Position numbers and translations under genes: made by a program
In this document: piece after piece, positions 37,501-48,947 of the stretch
Position numbering within the stretch: position 1 is the first letter of the stretch
How the letters are laid out: the number at the start of each line of letters is the position of its first letter
The notes under the pieces: model-generated
The model's database searches: none
Told to the model about the DNA's origin: nothing
What the model saw: the letters and a program-made list of their open reading frames with translations, nothing else
Origin: Exophiala sp. HKRS030
Lineage: Eukaryota; Ascomycota; Eurotiomycetes; Chaetothyriales; Herpotrichiellaceae
DNA: 64,000 bases
Reading direction: 5' to 3'
NCBI GenBank assembly: GCA_023897205.1
Contig: JAHWDD010000010.1
Location: forward strand, 434,001 to 498,000

Positions 37501-38072
37501 GAGGAATGGTATGTCTTTCTCGAGGCAGGCCTGGGTGGTTTTGTGCTCTGGAACGAAGTCAACAGGCGAGGCGGCAGGCTTCGACTGACTCTCATCTCTG
37601 TCAATTGTCCAACATGGCTTTGGACGCTGCACGATGTCTTTTTGAACTTGGAGAGACTGTTGTTGGAGTTCTCTGTCTTGTGAATCTTGGAGTGTTCTGT
37701 GCCTTTGTTCCATTCTTCCACTTCTCTGGTCCCGTGACTGCACCATACTTGGGATCGACACTCTTTCTCGCGCCGTGGGAAATATAGAACACAGTTGATT
37801 GATTATGTCCAGACTTTTCAGTGTCCCATAAGCAGAGTGTCAGACTGACACTGGTGGTATGAGCCAATCCTCATCGTTGAACCCCAAATTGAAGCCTGAT
37901 GAAGACTGGAGTCGCTCCTTTGTAAAGGGCGCTTGGCCCAATCTAGACAGCCAACGTGGCCAGCCAATTAGCGTGAAGTCTGCTAATTATACCTGCTGCA
38001 CAGCATGGCATCTCATCTGACAACTCAAGCCACCATATACTCTATTGCCTTACGCTCTTCATCATATTGTCT
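37501..38072. other. Intergenic region, no recognised gene
   Basis: This is the 3' flank of the Hsp20-like gene and of a probable small gene on the other strand. No supported feature is seen. Confidence 0.6.
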
Positions 38073-38397
38073 TCAGACTTTTGTCGGCAGTGCCGTAACC
38101 TTTCTTAAGAACATAGAGACGCGTTTGGTCGCCAATTGAACCTTTTTCGAACCGACTCCTTCCTTGCCCTGAATCCTGATCACCCAGTCCCCGAACAAGA
38201 CTCCTGTACCATCAGTCGCGCCGCCCTGAATGCAGACTTGCCTCCGAGTTGCTAGAGAATACTCCCAAGAGCCCTCACGAACCTGAACCTCTTCAATCCT
38301 CTCTTCGGGCAAGAACAGCAGGGACCGGTGAGATTTCCAAAATTACACCGCCCGGCCTTGTCGCCTCACCTTCGCCGGACTCGCGTTTCACCTCCAT
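38073..38397 (-). CDS. Probable small gene, 85 residues, unknown function
   Basis: Two exons on the minus strand, 38370-38397 and 38073-38302, joined across a 67-nt GTGAGG...AG intron, give an uninterrupted 85-residue protein starting MEVKRESGEERIEEVQVREG. Neither exon alone is convincing, but the join is in frame, the intron length matches its neighbours, and the second exon reads as a soluble, charged, strand-rich sequence (REGSWEYSLATRRQV, GVLFGDWVIRIQGKEG). I do not recognise a family. There is no signal peptide or membrane segment. It is divergent from the LIM-RhoGAP gene, whose start lies 185 bp away, so they may share a promoter. It remains possible that this is chance. Confidence 0.4.
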
Positions 38398-38581
38398 CGT
38401 ATGTGGGCTGGTCGCAAAACAAACAAAGGACCTCAGAATATCACATCCCAGAATTTTGAGAGACTCACAACACCGACACCTCTGTGCACGAAAGCCGCGG
38501 CTGCTGGAAGTCGTCCTTGTCGAATGTTTACCCGGTTGATTCAGAATCATACATGCAAGACGAGTCGAGCAGTCACTTAAG

Positions 38582-41500
38582 ATGGCGGCTCCGCTTGAAG
38601 GGCTGCCTCAGGGGAACCCTGGGACAACAAGATACACGATAGGCACTCCGCGCCAACAGAATGAGCCCCTGCAGCAAACATCCTCAAACGGGACGAGCCA
38701 GTACAATGCGTACGGACAAAACCAGGCAAACGGAAACACAAATGATGCTTCATATGATAGCGACGCGAGGCACTCCACAGAAAGCCGCACTGGCAGGAAG
38801 AGGTCCTTTGGCGGGCCTGGTGGGAGCGAGAGAAGCAGATCGAGAACAAATGGCAGTTCTGGCAAGTCACCTGGCGCTGCGGTGCGTACATGCAAGAAGT
38901 GCGGTGAGCCCTTGACAGGTCAATTTGTGCGGGCTTTAGGAGGCACATTCCACCTTGATTGTTTCAAGTGCGCAGACTGCGGGCAGATTGTCGCCTCAAA
39001 ATTCTTTCCTGTCGATGCAGAAGACGGATCTGGACAGTTTCCCCTCTGTGAGACAGACTACTTTCGCCGACTGGACCTCCTATGTTTCGAATGCGGTGGT
39101 GCTCTTCGAGGATCCTACATTACAGCGCTTGACCGCAAATACCACATCGAACATTTTACATGCTCCGTGTGCCCAACTGTATTTGGTGCTCAAGACAGCT
39201 ACTACGAGCATGATGGAAAAGTTTATTGTCATTTTCACTACTCTACACAATTTGCACAGCGATGCAACGGGTGTCAGACAGCCATCCTCAAGCAGTTTGT
39301 CGAGATCTTCAGGAACGGACAAAATCAACACTGGCATCCCGAATGCTACATGATTCACAAATTTTGGAATGTGAGGTTATCTCAGAGTGGATCGGTTGCG
39401 GAGAGGAAAGACATTAGTGCGCCAGTTACTGAGGATGAGCGTGAACAAGTTAAAGAAGACGAGGAAAAGATGGAGGACAAGGTTTATCGGATCTGGAGCA
39501 CTCTATCTACCTTCGAAGAATCGTCTGCTTCTTGTATCTCCGACATGCTCTTGCACGTCAGCAATGGCGTCTATGTCGATGGAGTTATTGTGGCTCGGAA
39601 ATTTATCTGGCATGTTGACATTCTCTTCGGCGCGATCGACACCCTTGCGACATTGGTCACAGCATCTGGTCTGAAAGAGTTGGCATATGGCAGAGAAGCA
39701 AAACTGCTCTGCAAGAAGGTAGTGGCATTCTTTACCCTCCTCTCGAAAACTCAGGAAACTGGCGTACGAAAGCTTGGAGTTACGCAGGAGCTCCTATCCT
39801 TGGTCACTGGCCTGGCGCATTACCTTAAACTCCTTATTCGTATAGGTCTTCAAGGCGCACTGAAATTGGAGAGAGAGCGTGGATCTCCTGAAGGGCTACA
39901 CGCATTCTTGGACGAACTTGCAGACCTGGAGACAATCAAAGATCAGGAGATGAAGTCGCTCGATCTATCGGAAAGCGTTGCAGGACTTGCAAGTCAAGAG
40001 TCAGACTGCTGCTCAGCGTGTATGGAACCCATTGACGATGAATGTGTCATGATCTACGGACGTCGTTGGCATGCAAAGCCACCACATCTCACCTGCAGCG
40101 TATGTCAGTGCGACTTGACTACTGACCTTCAGTATGCAGTCTTCAGTGAAAAGGAAGATAAAGTGTACTGTGGTGACCATGCCAGACGAGTACATGATCC
40201 AGTGTCAGGATTTTCGCATGTCACCAAGCTTCAACAATATGTTTTCCTGCTCCGAGTTGCATTGGCAAGACTACTGGAGGTCCTCAAGTCTGGCGGCACA
40301 CTGCCACACACTTCTGACGACCCAAATCTGACCCCATACAATACCACTGAAGGCCACCGCGTTTCGCCGACTGGGGAGAAACTGGCTCCTCAGCCAAAGA
40401 TGGGTTCCCGCTCCAGATCCTATGCTGGCGCATCTAGCCAGCAGCAAGAGTCATCCCTCGAACAAACAGTTGGCGAAATGAAACGTCTGAGATCCACCCG
40501 AAACGAGCGAACTCTTTCTACGACCTTCCGAAAAGCTCGCGAGTCAAAAGTCCTCTACGGACCATCAGGAGCTCGTCCAGGGTCTGAGGGAGGAGAAGAC
40601 CCAGAGGGTCGCGGTCGTGGTGGCTTCCAAATTGTCGAAGAACGAGATGTCGATGGCAGGATGAGGCCGGAATTGACCTTTGGTAACCAAGATGGCTTGA
40701 CCCTTGATGACATTCCTAGAATCGTGGCTGCCGAACAGGCAAAGGAGCAGCGACCCAATGCATTCCGCCATGCAGGCACAAACCTTATCGGACACCGAGG
40801 CAACGAGCCGAGACTGGTGAACGGCCATCAAAGAGGAGCATCGGCGGGCAATGACCTTCTGGCAGGCGAACCCAGCCCGCTTCGCACCAAGATCTACTTC
40901 TCGGAATTGTCTGCTCTCGAATACTTCATCGTACGACACGTTGCGGTCCTTTCCATGCAACCACTCTTGGAGGGGGAATACACCCTGGAAGATCTGCTGG
41001 GCTTGATTGAGACTAGGAAACAGACATTCTGGGGCAAAGTCAGCCGCGCTTTGCGCAATGACAGCAAGACCAAGAAGAAGGGCATTTTTGGTATCCCACT
41101 CGAGACTCTTGTCGAACGGGAAGGCGCGGAATCGACCAACGGAGTTGGGCCAGGGGCCTTGCGAGTTCCTGCAATTGTTGATGATTGTGTCGCTGCGATG
41201 AAACAGATGGACATGTCTGTCGAAGGAGTTTTCCGTAAAAACGGCAACATCAAACGGCTGAAAGAGGCATCCGAAGCAATCGACACCAACCAAACACCAG
41301 ACCTCAACCGCGAGAACCCTGTGCAAGTAGCCGCGCTTCTGAAGAAGTTCTTGAGAGAAATGCCAGAGCCTTTGCTGACATTCAAACTGCACAAACTGTG
41401 GATAACATCCCAGAAGATTGTTGAGGAGGAACGTCGGAGGCGCGTTTTACACTTGACATGTTGCTTAATGTCCAAAGGTCATCGTGACACCATGGAGGTC

Positions 41501-42212
41501 CTCTTCTCTTTCCTTAAGTGGGCGGCCTCATTTTCGCAAGTTGACGAAGAATCCGGGAGTAAGATGGACATTCACAACTTGGCCACTGTCATGGCTCCCA
41601 ATATCTTGTACGCAAAGGAGAAATCGCCCAATGCTAAGCAGCCTCATGTTCCTCAAGTCGACGACAGTTTCCTTGCCATCGAAGCCGTCAATACCTTGAT
41701 CGAATACAACGACTACTTTTGTCAAGTATGATGCCATACCCCTGCAAGCTGAGTATATCTTTTGCTGACTCATACAGGTACCGGAAGATTTACAATCTAT
41801 TCTGAGTGACAGCAGCCTTCACGCCGGCACTGCAGAAATCACCACCAAGGAGATATTGTCGAGATATGGTCACATTGCAAAAGGTCAAATACAAAAGCAG
41901 ACTGTGCAACCAGCAGATGGATCCATGCGCAGTCCCGTATCAGCTTCGAATTCCATCGGACCTGTGGCCACCCGCGTTGATGTTGATCCTTCTCAAGCGA
42001 CAGCGTGGCAGAAGCAGAGCTCTGTCCGTCCTGTACAAAACACAACTACGGCCGCACCTGGTTCTCATAATGACTTCAACTTTAGCGCTCCGAACAGTCC
42101 TTATGTCAGAGATCGAGCTGGCAGTTCCGGAAGTGGCGGCAGCCATGGAGGCACCCCTTCTGGCAGACAAAGTTTCCAGCCAAGACCTGGCCAGATGGGC
42201 ATTGCAGGCTAA
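38582..42212 (+). CDS. lrg1: LIM-domain RhoGAP, Lrg1 type
   Basis: Two exons, 38582-41725 and 41778-42212, encode 1192 residues. A disordered Ser/Gln-rich N-terminus is followed from about residue 103 by LIM domains: CKKCGEPLTG...HLDCFKCADC, then CFECGGALRG...HIEHFTCSVC. The third unit, CNGCQTAIL...HWHPECY, shows only a first zinc finger. A fourth unit, CSACMEPID...LTCSVCQC, lies near residue 480. The C-terminal RhoGAP domain starts near residue 836 (IFGIPLETLVER), with the arginine finger in EGVFRKNGN and the NPVQVAALLKKFLREMPEPLL helix. Lrg1 turns off Rho1, limiting cell-wall glucan synthesis and shaping hyphal tips. The short second exon adds a Ser/Gly-rich tail. The first exon, over 3.1 kb, is unbroken. 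Confidence 0.93.
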
Positions 42213-43187
42213 TCAGTTGTCTCCAATATTACCAAAAATATTCAGCATATTGTGGCGTTTTTCACCTTTGTGGGTTATGATCGGTCACCCAGGGGTCTAT
42301 TTCAGGGGACTAAAATGGTGGTCCTTGTGCAGCTGCCATGGAGAAAGCTGTGGAAAGCATTGAGCTGCGTGCTCATTGCGAGAACGAACTTGACGACATT
42401 GACATTTTATTTCTTTTGTTCATTGCTCTTACGGCCTCAAGAGCAACATCTCGCCGCAAAGTTCGGCAATTTTCCAAGCTCTTGCAACATTGGCTTTCAC
42501 TTCTTGCCGACATCATTGCGGTCATGTTAAGCACTGCGTGCGGTATGCATTGCACCTTGACAGCAGGCGAACTCGGAATTTCGCAGAACTTTTTTTAGTC
42601 AACAAATCCTCGCATGCTGGTATTGAGCGCCAGTGGCGTTTATTCGTCCAGCATAACTATGCTCTTTTACTTGTTGGGATATGACTCTTGGAAAACCTGA
42701 GGGGTGTTGGATATTCTGGTCAGGTAGCCTCAGAATGACACATCAGATTGAAGAGCGAAGGGACACTTGGACACTTCCGCTACTATTCATCTTCTGATCT
42801 TGAGGCACCTACAATGATTTTGTTGGAGTATTTACGAAACAACAAATTGCTCTCGCGCCCATTACCCCATGTCATCATATGACTCGAGAGGAACTCATGG
42901 CTTTGTCCGCACGGGGCAACCTCATCCGTACTTGGATGCTATTCGGAACAAAACAGGAGGAAGTTTGGGCCATCGGGACTGAGGCATATGCGGAAACTGG
43001 GGAAATGACTAGGGCTGAATGAGCGGACAGGCAAAGGCTTTCATCATTCGAGTTGTTAATCTCATGTCTAGTTGAGCGAGTCTCCTGCGGGCATCTCTCA
43101 AGGTCAAACGACCTTCCTGAGATAGCGAATCCAGTTCAAAGACAGGAAATTTCACGGCCGATGAGTCCATCGTGTGCTTTTCTTCTT
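42213..43187. other. Intergenic region, convergent 3' ends
   Basis: The lrg1-type gene and the threonine aldolase gene end towards each other. A short open frame near 42338-42598 has no recognisable content. Confidence 0.65.
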
Positions 43188-44429
43188 CTACTGATTACCT
43201 AGCATTCTATCCATGACTCTTCCTAGCCTCTCTACTGCATCGTCCGTGATCTGATAGTGTACTACTAGTCTGCCGCCATTGGCCTTGATGCCTTCTATGG
43301 CGGCAAGTTCGGCAAACTTTTCAGCAGAGTACCCTGCGTGATTGATGTCGAGCCACACCATGTTCGTCTCGACCGGATTTGAGAGTTTTCCGCCCTTGGT
43401 CTGCCACATTTCGGCGACCTTGCGAGCTTGGGCATGGCTGGCTCGTAGTTTGCCGCCCTCGCCGCGTGGACCCTTGCCAAAAGTCTCATCCACGGCGACG
43501 CGTGCCGCGGCAGAAAGCACGCCCGCCTGCCTCGTGCCTCCGCCGAACATCTTGCGTATGCGCCTCGCATGGGCGATGAAGGCCTTTGACCCGATGATAA
43601 TGCTTCCGATGGGCGCGCCGAGACCCTTTGAAAAGCACAGGCTCGCGGTGTCGAAGCAGGTTGTGAAGTCGGACAGACTGCCCGCCTCGGCGGCGACGGC
43701 TTCCCAGATGCGGGCACCGTCGAGGTGCATCCTGATGCCGTGTTGGCGGGCGAAGGCGGAGATCTTGCGCACCTCCTCGAGTGGCATGATCATCCCGTCG
43801 AGCGTGTTCTCCAGGGAGATGACGGTCGTCGGGCAGGCGTGCACGTCGTCGGATAGGATGGCGTGCTTTTGGACGTCCTCGAGCGTCAGGTGGTGGCCGT
43901 TGGATGGCGCGACGGCGATGAGCATGGCGCCCGAAATCGTCGATATTCCGCCGGCTTCGTAGTTGAAGATGTGGCCCCTCCGATCACACAGCACCGAGTG
44001 AGGTGGACCGGTCAGGTGTGTGCGCAGGGCCACCTGGTTTCCCATGGTCCCGGACATGACGAGGAGAGCCGCCTCGTGGCCCGACAGACTGGCCACGTGG
44101 GACTCGAGGTCGTTGGTCGTCGGGTCTTCGACAAACACGTCGTCCCGGAGCGTCGTGTTGGCTATGGCGTTGAGCATGGATTCCGTGGGAGTCGTCACCA
44201 CGTCGCTGCGAAAGTCGAAGGACGCCGGGCCAGGTTGTTGCCAGGCGTTGAATGTCTTTTGAGTCGCCGCATTGGCGTTGGATGTTTCGATCGACGGGGG
44301 CATTTTTCTGTCGGACCATGCAGCAGTTGACTGGTGAACGTATCTATATGTACCTGAAGTATATCGAGAGGCGAGAATGGGTGTGGGTTTGATAATTCGC
44401 AAGGCCGTTCGAGGTATAAGTACGTTCAT
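43188..44429 (-). CDS. gly1: Low-specificity L-threonine aldolase
   Basis: A single exon. It cleaves threonine or allo-threonine to glycine and acetaldehyde with pyridoxal phosphate. Seen motifs: FDFRSDVVTTPTESML, DPTTNDLESHVASLSGHEAALLVMSGTMGNQ, the IRMHLDGARIWEA segment, and the PLP lysine in SLCFSKGLGAPIGS. From the ATG at 44429 the protein has 413 residues and starts MNVLIPRTALRIIKPTPILA, which is basic, lacks acidic residues and looks like a mitochondrial presequence. A second in-frame ATG at 44303 would give a 371-residue cytosolic form starting MPPSIETS, the usual start of the family. Both may be used. A frame-open TTG lies 18 nt upstream of 44429. Confidence 0.92.
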   Translation of the reverse strand: MNVLIPRTALRIIKPTPILASRYTSGTYRYVHQSTAAWSDRKMPPSIETSNANAATQKTFNAWQQPGPASFDFRSDVVTTPTESMLNAIANTTLRDDVFVEDPTTNDLESHVASLSGHEAALLVMSGTMGNQVALRTHLTGPPHSVLCDRRGHIFNYEAGGISTISGAMLIAVAPSNGHHLTLEDVQKHAILSDDVHACPTTVISLENTLDGMIMPLEEVRKISAFARQHGIRMHLDGARIWEAVAAEAGSLSDFTTCFDTASLCFSKGLGAPIGSIIIGSKAFIAHARRIRKMFGGGTRQAGVLSAAARVAVDETFGKGPRGEGGKLRASHAQARKVAEMWQTKGGKLSNPVETNMVWLDINHAGYSAEKFAELAAIEGIKANGGRLVVHYQITDDAVERLGRVMDRMLGNQ

Positions 44430-44854
44430 ATCTCTGGTCAACAGCAATAGATTGTCACTCCCTCCTAGTGAATCTATATGAGCTCTTCGTCAAGCATTTG
44501 TACAGTAAAGGGCGTACAAATCCGAAGCCGGTGGAGCAAGACAGCATTAGACGGGAAATACTGAATGTACACATCAATACGAATACGAGTTACTCCGTTT
44601 TGTGTGAAGATGGAGGTACAGAACACCCGCTTACATAATTTACTCGACTGCGTAGTACTGCGTGTGGCACGCGAATAAACTCGTACTGTACGCGACTCGC
44701 GTCCCGCGCTTCTAGACCACTTTTGTTCGAAGTTGAAGTCGAACACCTGTCAAAAGTCACCCAAAGTCTTGGGCGCATCTTTCGATGATTCTGCCACTGT
44801 GCAGCTTGCGCGCACGATCTCTCAAGTGAGGCCAACAACCACAGAAGAACAAAC
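44430..44854. other. Divergent promoter region, aldolase and Mis18-fold gene
   Basis: About 425 bases between divergent starts. A TACTCCG word occurs at 44591-44597. No other feature is seen. Confidence 0.55.
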
Positions 44855-47440
44855 ATGGCATCATCGTCGTCATCATCGCGGCGTGGATCTCAGGTGCCGC
44901 CGACGGCAGCAGCACCCAATGTCAACCTCTTCTGTTCCCAGTGCGACACTCAAATCGGCGTGTTTGTGAACGAGTGGACCCGCCTTACCTCTTCCTACGT
45001 CTATCCTACACACCAAGGCAAGCATTTTGGCACCGAGATTGGAAACAAAGCACAGGTCGTCCCGGACGGGGTCTCTCAGAAAGCGGTCCAAGGATGCACT
45101 TTGGCAGAAGTCTTTTGCAAGAAATGTTCGGCGGCGCTGGGTCAGTACTGCAAGGCCGCACCGACACCGCAGCAGCGATACTTGAAGTATGCATACATCT
45201 AGAAATCCATGGGCGTGTAAACATATTTTTTTCTGTTACTAACCATGATGGACAGAGACGAGTACTTTTACAAGTTGTCAAAGACCTACTTGAAGGATAA
45301 TGAGACGAACACCATCATCGATGCCATCTTTGGCTATTCGGGTGACATTGATCTGCCCAGAAGCGTCAGGCCTGGCGGCGAGATCCCTCGGCCCAGTGTG
45401 GCACCTCGCCCTCGATGGTCGCAAACTCCCATGCGGCAGTACCCCGAGTCTACTTCTTCTCCCTTTCAGTATCCAGAGTCGCAAGGACGATCCTACCAGC
45501 CCTCATCACTCAACCATTCTTCGTTCATCGGCACACCCTCTCCGAACGCTATGGAAGATCGAACGGGACTAGAGGCCAGGATTAGAGCCCAAGATGAAAA
45601 GATCGCAGCTCAAGATCAGAAGATTCAACAGCAGGATACACAGGTTCGACTTTTGACAACATTGCTGGAAACACTCCGAGGCACCATGGACGACCTCAAG
45701 ACCACAATGCGGGAAATGCAATCGCGAAACGCGGTCGTGCGCAATGACGATACACGTTCCAATGAAATTACCAACAGTCCAAGGTCACCATATCAAGGTA
45801 CGAGGAGCATTTCGTCAAATGAGATCGATGTCGACAGGCTTCGAACTGAAAATTCTGCCATCAAGGCGAGGCTCGAAGATCTCGAGACGACTAGAGATCG
45901 TTCTTTGAAAGATATCGATGCTTCCACCGTGCTAGGCAAACGCAAAAGACGCAGCACCCTCACGAACCCACGAGCCCCAACCCCCCTAGACCCCACAAAT
46001 CGATATACCGATTCCTCCTGCCAGAATGAATTGTCTTCCACTCAGATGCCAACTCCCCAGTCAAGCAACTCTATAGACACTCGTTCCTTCAATGAGTCGA
46101 ATATATCAAGGAGTTCTAGTCCCCTGGAAGCGCAGACTGGGATGGCCTTACAAAGAGCTCCACAGGCGAGCGAAGAGCTTGGGTCAGTCGAGCACCACGC
46201 TTATGCACCTACTGCACTGGGTGAGAGATCCCAAACCGAAAAGCATTCTGATCGATCCGAAAAAGTTGTTATCGAAGCCGGGAGCGACATCCCTGCAAAG
46301 CGTAAACCCAACTCAAGCCACGCCGCGAAAGGACCAAAGGGGGCAACATCTCCAACAGTCAAGACTTCGCATAAGTCTAATGGTGATCTCTCTGGACTTC
46401 GGGACGCTTCACAAACCCTGCAAATCAACCCGGAAGACTGCGACCCCTCCCTGCAAGACAGTGATGTTGAGGTCGTCGACCTCGAAGCTTCTGCGCCACA
46501 GCAATCAGGAGCAGACAATGTCGAATTCAGTGACGATGACAATGGAGAAGAAGTCGAATTTCAAAGTCCCAACGGCACTTCAGCTCTACAACAGAACGAA
46601 AAACAGGTGGTATCTTTTATTGTCAATAATCCCTCATCGAATCAAGATGCACAGGTCTCTCATACTGATCCCCCCGAGGATGGTTCAGAAGTTCAATCAG
46701 GGCATGATCTGCGACCTCGGACTAGAAGGTCGCCAGTATACAGAAGATCTGCAGAGCCTGTGCCAGTAGAATTGGAAACAAACAAGCGACCGAGGAGGAG
46801 AAGATCAACCCAAAAACCTATTGATAGCCCCGTCGAAGGTCGCAGTGTTGCCCCTGAACCTGCAGCACTACCTAAACTCGTACCTCGTCGCCTACCGCAC
46901 GAACCATTTGCTATTACGACGCCGACGTCTTACGACCAAGAAATGACTAGGAAGAAGGCGAAACTGCCCAAACCCAGAATCCAGTATACGACCAAAATTC
47001 TGCTCAAAGAGCTCAAAGATCTTGGGCTGGAGGAATGGGTTGACAAAGATAGGAACAATCCAGAATATCGCGCCGCGGTTGCTCAGGCAAGGAATCGCCA
47101 GCGAGAACTAAACAAAACAGCCCAGATGATAAGATATGGAATCGGTGAAAATGGCGAGCCTGTACCAATGACCCCCGGTCAGGTGCAGCAGGGACCTTTG
47201 TCTCTCGACGAAGCATTCAAATTAGCGACAGACGCTATGTTGGTCAATGGTTCCGGTGAGCTGAAGAGCGGCATTGAAATTGGGCAACCTCTGCAAGCCG
47301 GTGCGCCCCTTATTCCAGCTATCCAGCAGAATACTAACTCGCCAGCACCGGCAGTAGCTGTACCAACTACCGCGAGAAAACAGCGAGAGGAAGAGATTCG
47401 ACGACGGGATCGACTTGCCAAGGCAGCCATGGAGATGTAA
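44855..47440 (+). CDS. Mis18/Yippee-fold protein with long C-terminal region
   Basis: Two exons, 44855-45186 and 45256-47440, encode 838 residues. The first 120 residues contain a zinc-binding pair C-S-Q-C (residues 28-31) and C-K-K-C (about 89-92), followed by ALGQYC and a join to KDEYFYKLSKTYL. This matches the Yippee/Mis18 fold, as in Mis18, which recruits CENP-A loading factors at centromeres. A short region around residues 215-255 has repeated A-Q-D-x-K-I units and looks like a coiled coil (RIRAQDEKIAAQDQKIQQQD). A long Ser/Pro-rich stretch follows with acidic patches (DDDNGEEVEF). A conserved-looking C-terminal segment (TTKILLKELKDLGLEEW, then NNPEYRAAVAQARNRQRE) closes the protein. Fission yeast Mis18 is only about 190 residues, so this is much larger. 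The centromere role is inferred from the fold only. Confidence 0.65.
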
Positions 47441-48691
47441 TCCTCAAAGGCTTTCCATGGCGCGGGGTGGTAGTGATCAGATTTTCTGACATTGGTGGGA
47501 CAAGTGGTATCTGTCTATAACACAGGTTGTGTCGCATGGTGTAAGAATCACGCAGTATTGAGCCTGAAGACTTGCAAGATGAGGTCTGGAGGAGATTTGC
47601 CTTGAACCTCGTCGTCTCTGGGAGTGTTGTTGTTGGATTTTGTGTAGCAGTAGTAGTTGTGAGGACGTAGTAGATACGCGAGTAATCAAAGATACAGCTT
47701 CATTACGTGCTCTGATCGCAATGACCACCTCTTGAGTGCTTGCATCGCATTAACGAGCAAATGAGCACGTCTTCTCCCTGCCAAATAGGCTCCAAGCCCA
47801 CTAATTTAGGCCAGGAACGGGGGATCCGGCAAGGCACGAGAGGCACGACGCGATTAGCCCCAATGCTGGAGTCGCAGGGATTTGGTAGAAGCGGTTGGCG
47901 GGGGAATTTCTTCGAGGCCGCAGTTTCAATCTCGACTTCCTTCGCCCATCCTCTGGTCAACTCATTCCCTTTACTCCCTTCGTGCTCTTGTATGTGGCTC
48001 TCTCTGCTAGCGTTTTGTTTTTTACTCGCTTGATTGTATACCCCAAACCTCAGGATAAGCCGGTGCAAAGAAATCCGGGGAGAGTGTCGCTCTCACTGGT
48101 ATCGGTAAGTTACACACACTCTCGAGCATCCAGCATGACTGCTGACTTCTGGAAAACAGGGTACCTCCTTCCTTTTCTCTTGCAGGGTTCTAGAAGCGGT
48201 AAGCAGCCCAAATCACCCGGTCACGCCTGCTGGGCCATTGTGTTCCCAACCATGTCTCAGCCACTGAGGATGAACAACTGTTTATTGGGGGCGAATGCTG
48301 CGGATGCACTGCAAACAAAAGAAAAAGAAAGGAGCTAGCACATTGAAGTCATACCTCTGCGCATATCATGTCGGAGGCGACTGTCCTCAGTGGAGCCGTC
48401 GTCCATAATACAAAGCATGGACGGATATTCGCAACCTATGCACTTGTCGAGGTCGTGAGGCTGACCGGTACAGTTGCAGAACCGTGTGATCCTTTTTCAC
48501 AGGGGCGGACATAACGAGAAGGTATGTGGACGCAAGTTGCACTATATGATCATATGATATGGCACCGTTGCCTGGAAGTAGCCTGTTGGCAGCGACGCAA
48601 GTCTCCAGGCGCTTGATCATGGTTTGGATGTCCATTGTGAAGATGTACTCGACAGGCTCTTCAACGACCCCTTCACTATCATATCATCACA
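47441..48691. other. Intergenic region, one doubtful ORF
   Basis: No recognised gene. A plus-strand frame at about 47895-48105 contains a hydrophobic stretch (FTPFVLLYVALSASVLFFTRL) with a possible GTAAGT donor after it, but I could not build a convincing complete gene. Confidence 0.5.
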
Positions 48692-48871
48692 ATGGATGTT
48701 GCTAATGGTAACGAAGAGGTTGAGCCTGAATACAACAATGGCCACCTCCCAAACAGTCCGTCGAATAACACCGATGTAAATTCTATCGAGTACTACGAAA
48801 ACCGGCCCGAAGACCTGGCCTCTATTGTACCGGTTGGTTCTGAGGGTGCAAGAGTCAAATTGCTCTCCTAA
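48692..48871 (+). CDS. 59-codon upstream ORF before FHA kinase
   Basis: ATG at 48692, stop at 48869-48871, 76 nt before the kinase start. The peptide is acidic and Asn-rich (MDVANGNEEVEPEYNN...) and ends ARVKLLS. It has no recognised family. It could be an upstream ORF in the kinase leader, a separate small gene, or an upstream exon. I could not join it in frame to the kinase with standard splice sites. Confidence 0.35.
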   Translation: MDVANGNEEVEPEYNNGHLPNSPSNNTDVNSIEYYENRPEDLASIVPVGSEGARVKLLS

Positions 48872-48915
48872 CAGTCTCTTGTAGAGAGGGTCTACACCCG
48901 TTCGCCTACCAGTAA

Positions 48916-48945
48916 ATGAATCTTACGAAACAATCGACACGGTGA
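48916..48945 (+). promoter_or_regulatory. Nine-codon upstream ORF abutting FHA kinase start
   Basis: ATG at 48916 encodes MNLTKQSTR and stops with TGA at 48943-48945, leaving two bases before the kinase ATG at 48948. Such spacing would force ribosomes that translate it either to terminate next to the kinase start or to bypass it by leaky scanning. Translation control is inferred. Confidence 0.45.
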
Positions 48946-48947
48946 TT

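Noticed and set aside
40565..41392. 275-codon minus-strand ORF within the LIM-RhoGAP gene
   Set aside because: Antisense to the RhoGAP and linker coding region. No motif.
47895..48340. Possible small membrane protein gene with one hydrophobic segment
   Set aside because: A GTAAGT donor and a plausible acceptor exist, but the downstream reading is short and unconvincing, and I recognise no family. Kept only as a note in the intergenic entry.
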